Source of the DNA: Liolophura sinensis
Taxonomy: Eukaryota > Mollusca > Polyplacophora > Chitonida > Chitonidae
Length of the DNA: 64,000 nt
Assembly: GCF_032854445.1 (NCBI RefSeq)
Contig: NC_088295.1
Span: forward strand, 14,559,385-14,623,384
Direction: 5' to 3'
Part shown: positions 25,701-33,729 of the stretch, piece after piece
How the letters are laid out: each line of letters starts with the position of its first letter
Position numbering within the stretch: the stretch's first letter is position 1
The notes under the pieces: model-generated
What the model saw: only the letters and a program-made list of their open reading frames with translations
The model's database searches: none
Told to the model about the DNA's origin: nothing
Position numbers and translations under genes: made by a program

Positions 25701-28700
25701 TCACCTCTTCACTGAGAAGGTCTGTGTACTTTCTAGGGGCATATTTCTCCACCCAAAGGCTATGTTCTGGGGGAGCGTTCTCCTGCTCTGTCACCACTGG
25801 CCCCAAAAGGTCCTCAGCTGCACTACAATAGGCAAGAAAGATATGAACACTTATCAATAACACCATGCAGCAAAAACACCATGTCAAAAATGAAACAAAG
25901 GCAGTTTGCTAAACAGAAAGCAGGCACATATTCATAAAGAATCCTACAGTGACACTTTTTTTTTGAATACTTCATGCTTTACACAGGACACTTGGGGACA
26001 GAATTTAATTCCACCAATAAATCACTTATTTGTGACAGAGAAATTTGTTTTAAGCAAACTTAGCAAAGCAGAACGAAAGATCGAAGCTTGTAGAGAAAAG
26101 GGGAGACACCTATCAATTGTTAGTAATCACAAAATGAAAATCATTCATGTCAGTGTGTTCTTCATAAACCTAATGACATGTCAGAGGAATCAACAAAAGT
26201 GAGCAGATCTTAAAGATCTAGCAAAACATTTATTTATTATGAAATTGATGTTTTATCCCATACTCAGAAATATTTATTTATACCACAGTGGCCAACAATA
26301 TGGTGGAAGAAAACTAGGTAGAGCATGTGGGAAACCTACAATCATCTACAGGTTTCTTGCTAAACATAAAAAAAATCTTCTTTGAAATTCATCAGCTTAC
26401 CTGTTGATTTCTGCACTTATTCTCTCGGATTCGTCTATAAGTCTCTGCTGTCTCTAAAATGACATGAAACAACCCACAAGCTGTAGACAAAAATGCATTT
26501 CTCACTACACGTATCAAAATATCTCTTTACTTGACAGGCATTTCAAAACATACAAATGAAAAGCCCAAACGTTAAAACCAAGGGGTAAAAAGCATTTGAT
26601 ATCCAAATGAAGAATCTCAAATATGTAAAAGAAAACTGCCCATGTTAAAATCTGAGTCCGGGTAATAAATATGTATTTGGCCTTGTACTTGTCCTTAAAC
26701 TCACCTCTGCCTCGATCTGATCTCTCAGTACTTGATAAGGTGTGGACAGTAGCTGGGCAGAGCGACATGATGTCACCACATTGTCAATCTGCCAAAAAAT
26801 AATGAGCAAATGCAGCTTCAGACTTTAGAAAGTCTATGTACTAGACCTTTTACACAATCCACTACTTAAACATCCATCTGAGATTTAGCACCAATGACGG
26901 GAAGAGCAGAAGGGTGGGAGGGGAGGTGCGTCTGCCATCAGCTCCATGATTTCAAGTCAAGTTCAATATAAATTTTTTAACAGGTTGAAATCAATCTCTT
27001 TAAAGTACCTAATGTCGTTCATAAATCTGACCAACCCTAATTAAACATTATATTTAATATCACTGGGTACAGTGAAAGAATATGACAATCTTTTATAATA
27101 TCTGCTACCCATATTAAATTTTTAATCCATCAGAATGGTCCACAGAAAGCACACCAGCCATATGACCCATACTTTCCTTCTTCTGAGCACAAAATCATTC
27201 AGATTTCAGCTATCGAAGTACCCACCTTTTTCTCCAGGTCCAACTCATCCTGGAGGCTCATGTAGACCCGCCTTCCCTCACTGCCTGTAGTACTGACAAA
27301 ATCACCGCGAGGAATCCTACTCTGAACACGGGGGCGATCGTCCACATCTCAAATACCAAAGAACATGAATTAAACATCTAAACATCCATGAATTCAGACC
27401 CTCAGAGAATCAACAATGAAATATATCTGCCTTGATTACTTTTCCTTTACAAGTATGCAACACCTGAGCTTAAAACATGAAGTGCTTTTTGAGATACCAC
27501 CCTAACATTTATCTCAATAATGATTCCCATACACAAGATACTAAGTTATGAATCTTGTAATTTACAGTAATTAACTGTAGACAAGCATTTACAATGGAAA
27601 ATTCTCCTCATGCTGTACTTTACATATTTGCCAACCTTTGGCTCAAAACATGCATTACTTTCTGAGTTGTGAGCTTTGTGAATTTCTGTCAAGTCAAAAC
27701 AGAACGTCACTCTACTGTTGTCTCCCCGAGATGAGGCCATTTAAAATGAAACTATTAAATCAGTAACCTTCTGAGATTCAGTAAACTAAGTTTAAGTCTA
27801 TCAATCAGCCCACAGCAGACCTACATGTGCCATCAGGCTCTCAATCTCAGGGCTTTTCCAGGCTCATACACAAAACATGTGATTTTACAGTCTTTTTAAG
27901 ACCTGGAAAAGTAACTTTCAATTTTCAGGCTATTTCAGATTTTTTTGACATACAGCATTGATCTTTCATGTGTGGAATTAGAAGCCTATTCTGAAATACT
28001 ACAATTTGACCAGTAGATCACCAGTAATTTCCAATATTAACTTATTTAACATCTGACTTACTATCAACCTTGTCTGCCTCCAACCCCTCCAAACACCAGC
28101 TCTGGAACTTATTTCGGTCAGTCTTCCAAATTTTTTTGGAGATTTCTGGAGAGGGAGGAGGTGTAATCTCGAAGTCATCCTCAGGCCAAACATTGTCAGT
28201 GGTTTCACTTCTCACATCAGCTTTCTTTGAGGACAGTCCATTAAACCTTGCTTTCTTTCTGGCAGGCTCTACAAGTCAAATTTGCTTGTACTTTTAAGCA
28301 TTCTTTGACATGAATCTTTGTTCGTTAAATTCAATGAAATATATTAAAATCAAGTTAACAATACTACTTTACTAGGACACTCAATCATGGTTCTCCATTA
28401 TAGTGTTCTACCCATCTGACGACCTTGCTTGTGCATTATAGACACCTGTTTTAATCACTGACTGTTGAGCACAGGCTGATCAAATTTATTTTAAGACCAC
28501 ATAGGCAAAAGGAAAAAAAAGCTAGCTCTAGCAGACAGAGTTCTCAATGACAAATATACAAATTCCCTAAGTACAACTTTTTTCATGATATCTTACCGAT
28601 GTCTGGCAGAGGGTCTTCCTCTGGCTCACTGTCTGACAAAGGCAGGAAGAGTTCACTCCCTTCTTCAATGTCTACAGCCTTTCGCTTGCCATTCTTCTGT

Positions 28701-31700
28701 CCTTTGTCCAGCCTTGCCCCACTTGGGCTGTCCACTGGAGTCAGTACTAGACTGGAGTTCAACTCGTCACATCCAGCTTTGCCCTTGGTCTTTGGTGTTG
28801 TAAATTTTAAACTCTTCTTAGCAGCTACCTGAATATCATCAGGTTCTGCCATAAAAAAATATATACATATATATATATTTTCATTCAAGATGGAAGTTTA
28901 ACTACATGATATTTTCCTGTAACATTATCATGATGATGTACAATGTGTATAAAATATCAAAGAATATGTAATTGACAATTATGAGCCAGTTTCATAAAGC
29001 TATTTCCACTTTATTATTTCTTTATCTATTATGGTTTCAAACTGAAAGCCTATTGTTCTTGCTTGGAATATCAAAATTATTCTTTTGAGAAAGCACTTCT
29101 CGTTGTTTTTCTGATGTTATGTTTTGCAAAATTTTATTCAGCTAGGGATGGCCTAAACCATGTCAGAGTGTGCTCTATTTAAAAACAGACACCTATGTAC
29201 CTTATCTTTTTGTCTGTCGATTTATCACAAGTACGCCATTCTCTTATTCCTATGCCACGTGGGCCCCAAGATTACTTGGTGATGCCCAAAACTAACGGCT
29301 GTACTTTGACGATGGTTTGGGGCCATCTTTAGATGAACAAAATTCTGATAAACCTAATGTCAGAAAAACCTCAGACTATATTGTGTATTCCAGCATAATT
29401 AAGACCAAATTTTGCTTCATTCCAAATCCGTTTTCTACTTTTTGTCTATCTTAGAAACTTTTTGAAATATAGTCAAAAATAGTTATACAGTTTAGAAATT
29501 ATGTAATTTCAATGGACTATACTTCGAAAATTACGACCTAGAAATCTGAATTTGCATTAAACTGTACTTTGTAGCCACAGGCCCTTCTGTCAAATCAGTA
29601 GATCATCCGTACGTGCTTATACCACAAGCAGTACCCATACCCTAGATCATATTAAAACTCCACCTCAATTATGCTGAATGTACTTGAAATAAAGCATTCT
29701 TTTGCCCGTTTTGCCACAAACTGCCTCAACTGATGCTATCTAACACATTCTGTCCTTTATGTGTGAAGCCTTGGCATATTTTTCCCATAAGAAGACACAT
29801 TTCAGCCTGACATGGGAATTAGACCACTTCTATGGTAAATCAGGGCGATTACTATCCCAGAATGCACCTTGATAGATAGTTGCATACGTGACTTTGCTTG
29901 AACATTTCGGCAAGTATAATGAAAGGTCATATCTCCAAATCCAGCTGATTGTTGTAGTATTCGCTGCAATTTACAAGGACTAATCCCCGTCAGGCCAAAA
30001 TGTCTCTTTTCTGGAAGAAATATGCGTTGATTGGCCATATAAATGGCAGATTGTGTTAGATACATGTAGAAACTGCAAAGGCAGAAAGCTTTATTTAGAG
30101 TCCATTCAGCATAGCTGAGGTGGGGTTAGGGGGGCCTAGGGTATAGGTACTGCACATGGTATAAGCATGTATGGGTGATTTACTGATTTGATAAAAGGGC
30201 CTGTGTTTGTAGCCCAAGGTAAGGCCAAACTTAAAATATTACATGACTCATGTTATGGGACCGACCCTTTCAATAAGGCCCGGGCTAAAATTCTTTTTTT
30301 GTGTTTTTACAGGTGCCAAATTTTTTATTTTATTTCATTTAATTACTTTTTTCGCCTGTCATTTGAAATGTCACTCTGTTTACAGGTGACGGGTGCTTTT
30401 TCCAGATATAAAATTTCCTCTCCTGCTGTTGAGCAAAGCCGACCATAATGCACTTCGAAGGGTATACCATATCCACTACCCATAGATCGGATACCTGTGA
30501 AGTGTTTTCACCTGTATCTATTTGGATAAACATAAAAGAGCGTTGCATAGTTTTAGACAAATGAACTGATGACCAGTGTCTTTATGTTTCCATAGGGGGT
30601 CGAGATTTCAAATTAATTACTCATTTTATGAGATAATAATTGCAAAATGTTCAAGGAATTCTTGTAAACATCGCAGCTGTCAGTGTCTTATGACGGCAAA
30701 ATATAGAATTCTCCGTGGTCCAATTCTTTTTGCCACACTATATCTTAAAAACACACCTAATCTCGCAAAACTGAATTGCTGAGAATTGTGAGGCTCTGCT
30801 TATAACCGGCGCAAAATGTCTACAAATACTGATGAAACCTGGATGCAGACCTATACCTCCCAGGACAAGTCACTCAAGCTATAGCTGAGGTGCCACTTAT
30901 GCAGATCCCCTAGTTTATTTTTTGTGAATTAAATTAATTGTCATGGACGGGTATAATCACGGTGATAAATTGAGACCTTACATCATAATATCTGCTGTAA
31001 GAAGATCAAAATTATATATGAGTTATGTATCAAGATCAACAAGATTTTTGTTTTGTTATATCGCCCATATTGATTTCTGTCACTCATACAAGAACGTTAC
31101 ATTGACCGCATTATCTGTGTATGGTCAGCCAGAGACTGATAAAGTCATTGTAACTGCAAGAAGATAAACGAACACACATGCATATCAATAACTGAATAAG
31201 ACCGGTATAACATCTAGTCCCGAAGGACTCATTTTCTTATATTGGCCTAGGGTCATTTGAGTCTTGACGCTAACAGTATTAATTTCGTACTCAACGAAGG
31301 TCCAGGCCAATTCTCTTTGTTATCCAACAAGTCTCGTGTAAATATAAGACGCTAACCTAAAGACCTGCTTTCCACACCCACCGCACCGCCACCATATGTC
31401 ACTACCTAGAATAGATTTATTATACAGTTACATGTACGCCTATGCGTATATCCTGCTTCATAGTGGAGCAATAGGAAGATGGCGGCTACGGCCGAGAAGC
31501 GCGTCCTGTGGAAGCTTTCATGGCTATGATAAATCTATCCTGAAGTGAGTAGGGGCATACGGTGGCAATGCAGAAGCCTTGGATGACTATGCCACGCTCT
31601 TTTACATTTTTTCTGATGCTCGTGTAATCATGGCTGGGTCCCATTGGCCCTGGTGGGAAGGTCTGAAAAGTTTCGGAAAACAGTTGATTACTAACCTAGC

Positions 31701-32791
31701 ACGCCTGTCCAGTCACTTCTTTACAATTCTTAAGGTCCTATGGCACCTCACTGTTAAAATCCCGAGATGTGGATCATCCCAAAGGTAAATAACCATCCAC
31801 ATTTATTGATGTCCAGCATCTCTGGACATAGCTGGACACAAAACTATCCTTCCCTACTAATGCTAGTTATGATGTCCTTTTGTTATTATACAATCATGCA
31901 ACGACTGGTTTTAGTTCCCTTGACATTAGATGTTCAAATCGCACGCCAGGAAACCAAACTAGAGCATAAGCTGTTGTTTTGAGATGCGTGACCTCCACAA
32001 ATGACAGCAGTACAGGTCAGCGGTTGTGTATCCAAGCTGCCTAGTGTCTCTTTCGTGCCATGTAGATGGAGGCCATTCCGTAAATGACAAGTGAGCAGAG
32101 ATGCTGGACTTTAATAAATATGGATGTATATTTTCCTTTGGGATGACCAACATCTGGGGTTTTTGACAGTCACGTGCCCTAGGACCTAGCTCTGTCGGGC
32201 GGTGATTATGTATACTATCACAGCCCTGTCTTGTTCCATAAGCTTACCTTGAACACCTCTTTACTTCCCTTGATGGCTTCAGTATACTACTGCTGGGCAC
32301 CAAATAATTTGTATGTCCATTCGTAGCAGAGTTGTCTCTGCTATCAGTTCCAAGTAGGTTTACTAGTGATGACACATGGGAACACCTACCTGGAATTGGT
32401 AGCAGAAACAACTGTGCTACGGACGGACAGACAAATTATTTGGTGGGACCAAGACATGAACAGACGAGCGTCAGTACAAATATAAAAGAACATGGCGTAG
32501 TCATCCAGGGCTAGCGGTGCGGTGGGTGCGGAATAGGTTGGTGTCTTATTTGCACGAGACTTGTTCAATAACAAAGAGGATCGGCCTTCACCTTTGTTGA
32601 GTACCAAATTCATGCTGTTAGCGTTGAAACTCCAACGACGCTAGGTCAATATAAGAAACGGAGTTGGAGCCTTTCGGGGGCTATATAACATTTAAACACA
32701 GATCACATTCGATCGTGTTGTCCCAAAACTTACCTCCATAATCATCCAGAGCATCCAGTTCATCTGCATACAGCTGGTCAAACTCATCCAT
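10702..32791 (-). CDS. CHTF18: CHTF18 / CTF18, large subunit of the CTF18-RFC clamp loader (24 coding exons)
   Basis: CTF18 replaces RFC1 in an alternative RFC complex (with RFC2-5, CTF8 and DCC1) that loads PCNA in the nucleus, linking replication to sister-chromatid cohesion and checkpoint signalling. Coding exons join in frame at 32734-32791, 28597-28845, 28062-28268, 27226-27347, 26705-26788, 26401-26453, 25705-25822, 24624-24794, 24147-24244, 23437-23560, 22358-22465, 21759-21852, 21098-21196, 20657-20784, 20202-20267, 19742-19853, 17956-18126, 17513-17662, 16840-16970, 16496-16580, 14822-14874, 14423-14546, 11039-11105 and 10702-10799. All introns are GT-AG. The product is about 922 aa, against about 975 in human. 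Seen: acidic N-terminus, SLWVEKYAP entry motif (about 279-287), Walker [10 protein letters not shown] (360-368), Walker B LIIDEID (418-424), sensor-1 [32 protein letters not shown], and a C-terminal FSNAVRR tail (CTF8/DCC1-binding region in the family). Three single-base frameshifts in exons 11 and 12 must be corrected to read through. Confidence 0.95.
11039..11105 (-). CDS. CHTF18: CHTF18 coding exon 23
   Basis: 67 bp, residues about 869-891: [19 protein letters not shown]. The KDFFGRVV motif is conserved from human CTF18 (EKDFFGRVV). It follows a 3.3-kb intron containing degenerate tandem repeats. Donor GTACGT. Confidence 0.93.
11195..11302 (+). repeat. SINE-A partial copy in CHTF18 intron 22
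   Basis: GTCGTGGGTTTCCCCCAGCA, TCCTCCCACCATAATGTTG, AGTGAAATATTCTTGAGCAC and TCAATCAAAC follow SINE-A in plus orientation; the tRNA head is missing. It starts about 90 bp upstream (in transcript order) of coding exon 23. Confidence 0.7.
11352..13345. repeat. Degenerate tandem array, units of about 355 bp, in CHTF18 intron 22
   Basis: Four units start at about 11356, 11713, 12826 and 13056 with GTTTGACGTCCTGATCATGA or variants. Each then carries a CAATTTCC-CCAT-TTTG segment, GTCATGTGAC-like and CTGTTACAG-like blocks, and TATGTATGCTGAAAATC. Units 1 and 3 end AATATTGTAAGTATG-CACCCAA. Unit 3 is internally deleted, and about 800 bp of other sequence separates units 2 and 3. Confidence 0.75.
13346..14422 (-). 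other. Remainder of CHTF18 intron 22
   Basis: AT-rich intronic sequence between the tandem repeats and exon 22. I see no further structure that I can support. Confidence 0.6.
14423..14546 (-). CDS. CHTF18: CHTF18 coding exon 22
   Basis: Residues about 827-868: a Pro/Ala/Lys-rich linker ending [17 protein letters not shown], aligned with the human NHEQRLEHIMRRA region. GC content is higher than in neighbouring exons. Donor GTAAGA. Confidence 0.88.
14822..14874 (-). CDS. CHTF18: CHTF18 coding exon 21
   Basis: 53 bp, residues about 810-827: [17 protein letters not shown]. It continues the helix that precedes the flexible C-terminal linker (human IEVEKMRRAEAS). Donor GTAAGT after two bases. Confidence 0.92.
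15850..15985 (+). repeat. SINE-A partial copy with (AAAT)n tail, CHTF18 intron 20
   Basis: TGTGGGTTTCCCCCGGGCTC, TCCTCCCACCATAATGCTGG, GAAATATTCTTGAGTATGG, ACACCAATCAAAC, then (AAAT) repeats at about 15957-15985: the 3' tail of the element in plus orientation. Confidence 0.8.
16496..16580 (-). CDS. CHTF18: CHTF18 coding exon 20
   Basis: Residues about 781-809: [19 protein letters not shown] and AAKQLIARE. Equivalent to human ELCRFPELPARKPLTYQTKQLIAREIE. Donor GTAAGT, phase 0 end. Confidence 0.95.
16728..16775 (+). repeat. SINE-A 3' fragment, CHTF18 intron 19
   Basis: AATATTCTTGAGTACAGCAC and AAAACACGAATCAAATA correspond to the last 40 bp of SINE-A. Confidence 0.55.
16840..16970 (-). CDS. 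CHTF18: CHTF18 coding exon 19
   Basis: Residues about 738-781: [39 protein letters not shown] and YVLDP. Conserved in CTF18 (human ...QLYSTREKQQLASLVGTMLAYSL...). Donor GTGAGT. Confidence 0.95.
17040..17150 (-). repeat. SINE-C related fragment in CHTF18 intron 18
   Basis: Shares ACAGGTGGTGGTTT-GCTCCAG with the copy near 9610-9640 and ends in ACCAACCAATCAG on the minus strand. Family boundaries are uncertain. Confidence 0.35.
17513..17662 (-). CDS. CHTF18: CHTF18 coding exon 18
   Basis: Residues about 688-737: [19 protein letters not shown], then [20 protein letters not shown] and LRP. Matches the collar helices ending in the family's L-P-KLRPV motif. Acceptor TGTTGGAAAG, donor GTAAGT, phase 0. 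Confidence 0.93.
17956..18126 (-). CDS. CHTF18: CHTF18 coding exon 17
   Basis: Residues about 631-687: [35 protein letters not shown] and [23 protein letters not shown] is strongly conserved in CTF18 (human LPVAFHVLFASSHTPRI). Phase 0, 171 bp, donor GTGAGA. Confidence 0.95.
19742..19853 (-). CDS. CHTF18: CHTF18 coding exon 16
   Basis: Residues about 593-630: [20 protein letters not shown] and [17 protein letters not shown]. Corresponds to the human segment containing AGEHEKVVQGLFDNFL, in the clamp-loader collar. Donor GTAAGC. Confidence 0.93.
20202..20267 (-). CDS. CHTF18: CHTF18 coding exon 15
   Basis: 66 bp, residues about 571-593: [20 protein letters not shown] variable linker. Phases join exon 14 (AG+G) and exon 16 (AG+G). 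Donor GTATGT. Confidence 0.82.
20657..20784 (-). CDS. CHTF18: CHTF18 coding exon 14
   Basis: Residues about 529-571: [12 protein letters not shown], then [20 protein letters not shown] and PKPKR. The [13 protein letters not shown] segment matches CTF18 after the AAA+ core (human KDQRRGLFSVWQEVF). Donor GTGAGA. Confidence 0.93.
21098..21196 (-). CDS. CHTF18: CHTF18 coding exon 13
   Basis: Residues about 496-528: [20 protein letters not shown], then [28 protein letters not shown] is the hallmark of the CTF18 lid subdomain; DIR is the sensor-2 motif. 99 bp, phase 0 at both ends. Confidence 0.95.
21530..21592 (+). repeat. SINE-A 3' fragment, CHTF18 intron 12
   Basis: AAAATATTCTTCAGTAAGGCG, ACTCCAGTCAAATAGAATAAATAA-like tail. 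Plus orientation. Confidence 0.55.
21759..21852 (-). CDS. CHTF18: CHTF18 coding exon 12 (contains two compensating frameshifts)
   Basis: Residues about 464-495: [24 protein letters not shown] and LSTRLYE lie in frames 0, +1 and 0. One base is missing near 21815-21819 (GCCTGG where GCCCTGG is expected) and one is extra near 21781-21784. Net length is unchanged and the exon joins both neighbours in phase. The corrected run matches the family length exactly, including the FPP and PSRL motifs. Confidence 0.88.
22248..22395. repeat. 63/64-bp tandem duplication covering the 3' end and donor of CHTF18 exon 11
   Basis: Units begin at 22248, 22311 and 22375 with GATGACTGGA. Two complete units (63 and 64 bp) and a third that is part of exon 11 proper are nearly identical. 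Each complete unit contains the last coding bases (ICND in translation) and a GTAAGT donor, so a decoy donor lies 63 bp downstream at 22294-22289. Its use would bring an in-frame TAA directly after the normal junction. Confidence 0.9.
22358..22465 (-). CDS. CHTF18: CHTF18 coding exon 11 (sensor 1; contains a +1 frameshift)
   Basis: Residues about 429-464. Opens AAISV and closes [13 protein letters not shown], the sensor-1 strand with its Asn. As sequenced, frame 0 after AAISV reaches a stop within about six codons. Removing one T near 22449-22453 restores [17 protein letters not shown] through to the end, with spacing equal to the family. The donor GTAAGT at 22357-22352 is duplicated downstream by a 63/64-bp tandem repeat. 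Confidence 0.85.
23437..23560 (-). CDS. CHTF18: CHTF18 coding exon 10 (Walker B)
   Basis: Residues about 387-428. SDDRS begins the exon and [13 protein letters not shown] ends it: a Walker B with acidic DE pair in the CTF18-specific IDEIDGAP context. Acceptor TTTTTCTTGCAG. The donor GTACTC is weak, but frame and homology support it. Confidence 0.95.
23694..23965 (-). repeat. SINE-A, nearly full length, CHTF18 intron 9
   Basis: Best copy in the window. Minus sense: a tRNA-like head (GGTGATTAATGTGCTAGCGCA as box A region, GAGTTCAACTCC as box B), a body with TCCTCCCACTATAATG, AATATTCTTGAGTACGG, and a CAAATAAATTAATAAATC tail. About 270 bp. Confidence 0.8.
24147..24244 (-). CDS. CHTF18: CHTF18 coding exon 9 (Walker A)
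   Basis: Residues about 355-387. Carries [18 protein letters not shown], a complete Walker A P-loop with catalytic Lys and Thr, followed by [11 protein letters not shown], the strand that leads to the next RFC-box. Donor GTAAGA, ending after two bases. Confidence 0.95.
24624..24794 (-). CDS. CHTF18: CHTF18 coding exon 8
   Basis: Residues about 298-354: [20 protein letters not shown], then a Lys-rich insert ([15 protein letters not shown]) and DKFNRPEQK. The WIKLWD motif is typical of CTF18 between entry motif and Walker A; the Lys-rich loop varies in the family. Phase 0 at both ends. Confidence 0.92.
25705..25822 (-). CDS. CHTF18: CHTF18 coding exon 7 (start of AAA+ module)
   Basis: Residues about 258-297. 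Ends with [20 protein letters not shown], the RFC-type entry motif (W-V-E-K-Y-A-P) that begins the AAA+ domain of clamp-loader large subunits. Donor GTGAGG. Confidence 0.93.
26226..26372 (-). repeat. SINE-A partial copy, CHTF18 intron 6
   Basis: ATTTATTTATT, TTGATGTTTTATCCCATACTC, CAGTGGCCAACAATATGGTGG and GGTAGAGCATGTGGGAAACC in order: diverged 3' half in minus orientation, ending about 30 bp before exon 6. Confidence 0.7.
26401..26453 (-). CDS. CHTF18: CHTF18 coding exon 6
   Basis: A 53-bp exon, residues about 241-258: [17 protein letters not shown], continuing the helical linker. Starts in phase 0 and ends after two bases (AG), completed to Ser by exon 7. Donor GTAAGC. Confidence 0.82.
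26705..26788 (-). CDS. CHTF18: CHTF18 coding exon 5
   Basis: Residues about 213-240, containing [19 protein letters not shown], a helical linker before the AAA+ core. Phase 0 at both ends. Donor GTGAGT. Confidence 0.85.
27226..27347 (-). CDS. CHTF18: CHTF18 coding exon 4
   Basis: Residues about 172-212: [15 protein letters not shown], then a stretch ending [11 protein letters not shown]. The acceptor TTTGAG has a weak polypyrimidine tract and the donor is GTGGGT. The RIPRG segment resembles the conserved pre-AAA linker of CTF18 proteins (family knowledge). Confidence 0.8.
28062..28268 (-). CDS. CHTF18: CHTF18 coding exon 3
   Basis: Residues about 103-172. Begins with a basic RKKAR patch after the splice, then [16 protein letters not shown] and [13 protein letters not shown]. 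Donor GTAAGT. Disordered N-terminal region of the protein. The frame is fixed by both neighbours. Confidence 0.8.
28597..28845 (-). CDS. CHTF18: CHTF18 coding exon 2
   Basis: Residues about 20-103. A low-complexity, Lys/Ser/Glu-rich, probably disordered N-terminal segment containing [10 protein letters not shown] (NLS-like) and [12 protein letters not shown] (acidic). Acceptor TTTTTTTATGGCAG, donor GTAAGA. Phases join exon 1 (G+AA = Glu) and exon 3 (G+AG = Glu). Confidence 0.85.
29568..30216. mobile_element. Inverted-repeat element FB3 in CHTF18 intron 1
   Basis: Left arm about 29568-29745 and right arm about 30060-30216 match in reverse complement: TTTGTAGCCACAGGCCCTT against AAGGGCCTGTGTTTGTAGC, and ACCCATACCCTAGATC against CCTAGGGTATAGGT. 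Arms are about 75-80% identical by eye, spacer about 310 bp. No TIR ends with a target duplication were recognised. Confidence 0.65.
31215..32682. mobile_element. Large foldback element FB4 in CHTF18 intron 1
   Basis: About 1.47 kb. Left arm 31215 to about 31830 and right arm about 32095-32682 align in reverse complement throughout: CTTATATTGGCCTAG / CTAGGTCAATATAAG, ACAAGTCTCGTG / CACGAGACTTGT, GGATGACTATGCCACG / GTAGTCATCC, CATCCCAAAGG / CCTTTGGGATG, TCCAGCATCTCT / AGAGATGCTGGA. The tips are short palindromes (AGTCCCGAAGGACT). A 179-bp MITE interrupts the left arm. No transposase. Confidence 0.85.
31388..31566. mobile_element. Nested MITE inside the left arm of FB4
   Basis: Absent from the otherwise matching right arm. 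Its ends are inverted: GCCACCATATG ... CATACGGTGGC, with AGAATAGATTTATTA against TGATAAATCTATCCT. The core holds AAGATGGCGGC (31476-31486), a YY1-like motif, followed by 15 further open codons. Confidence 0.7.
32734..32791 (-). CDS. CHTF18: CHTF18 coding exon 1 (start codon)
   Basis: The ATG is at 32791-32789 and opens [19 protein letters not shown], the short acidic N-terminus typical of metazoan CTF18. The exon ends one base into codon 20 at a GTAAGT donor. It is separated from exon 2 by a 3.9-kb intron filled with inverted-repeat elements. Confidence 0.85.
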
Positions 32792-33010
32792 TTTCCCTCG
32801 CTGTGTCTACTGTAGAGCATTCAGCTCTGTCGTACATTCTTGATTTGACCGTTCTATACCTACATCCTTACCGTCCTACAGCAACGAAAAAACGCCATCA
32901 TGTTTCCCGCGTATTTCACCGTGGACCTTCATACGTAAAAGAGTTAACTTTAAGGGGAATAACTCCCGGTTTACGCGTAATTTTGTGTTCTATTGTCAAC
33001 AAAAAATATT
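32792..33010 (-). promoter_or_regulatory. Putative CHTF18 promoter / 5'UTR with consensus E2F site
   Basis: TTTCCCGC at 32903-32910 (read on the plus strand) is an exact E2F consensus, about 112 bp upstream of the ATG. CTF18 is a replication-phase gene, so E2F control would be expected; that is inference. The surrounding 200 bp is locally CpG-rich compared with the AT-rich flanks. The transcription start is not visible, so the UTR/promoter boundary is unknown. Confidence 0.45.
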
Positions 33011-33723
33011 AGTTTCACCTATCACATCTCCGCGTAACTGAATACCACTGTTAAAATTTAAATATTTTTGTTTACTTCATAGCTTAATTCAATCACACAA
33101 AGAAACAAAACTTGGTGATTGATGCTCTTATAAAATGAAGGCCTTCAACCATGTATATTTTGGGCTTGAAAGTGGTAACATTATCCCTCCAACCTTAAAA
33201 ACTGTCTACAGAAACAAATTACAAGTTTCGAACACCTGCTAGATTTCTCTCTTTTTTTTTCCCCATCTCTCTCATCATTTTGAACATTGGCTTTTTTTCC
33301 TCACTTAGGCCTTTTTTCGTACCTGTGAATGTTTTATTTACATTCTTCTGTCTCATTGTTTTGTTTGATACTTAGGCCTACATAATGGAACTCAGATTTA
33401 TGGGTGGTAGGAAGTGTGCAGAACAAGAGAGATGCCAAGAGCAGGACCTGACTTCCTGACAAAAACAGAGATGAGCAACGAAGAGCAGAATTTTGTAAAG
33501 ATGCACTTTCAGTAGCACATAAATGCTTTAAAATGATTCTTCTGATGCCAACACTTAATTTATCCAATGAGAAATTAATAAAAAATTCACAACAAAAATC
33601 TTAATTGAATCAATCCCACAAAATTCACTGGATAAAGGTTAGACTTTGGGTGAAATACAGTGTTGTTAAGGACTGCAAACACATGGAACACGACGCAAAA
33701 TTCCTAAGATTCGATCAACTGGG
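33011..33723. other. Intergenic region between the two genes
   Basis: About 700 bp between the CHTF18 promoter and the possible end of the neuregulin-like transcript. AT-rich, with pyrimidine-rich tracts near 33240-33310. I see no gene in it. Confidence 0.5.
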
Positions 33724-33729
33724 TTTATT
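33724..33729 (-). terminator. Candidate distal polyadenylation signal, neuregulin-like gene
   Basis: AATAAA on the minus strand, upstream of (in coordinates, above) the CHTF18 promoter region. One of several hexamers in the interval, so assignment is tentative. Confidence 0.25.

Larger units (their letters stand above)
28846..32733 (-). other. CHTF18 intron 1 with repeat elements
   Basis: The 3.9-kb intron between coding exons 1 and 2. It holds an inverted repeat at about 29568-30216 and a larger foldback at 31215-32682 (described separately). Open frames within it are short and fall inside these elements. I see no coding exon here. Confidence 0.8.

Noticed and set aside
31479-31530. ATGGCGGCT... 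reading frame in the nested MITE as a gene start
   Set aside because: It stops after 16 codons, has no donor site in phase, and lies within a transposable element. Kept only as a motif observation.
32973-32978. ACGCGT (MluI cell-cycle box) in the CHTF18 promoter region
   Set aside because: MCB is a yeast element; a six-base match here is not evidence of function in an animal.
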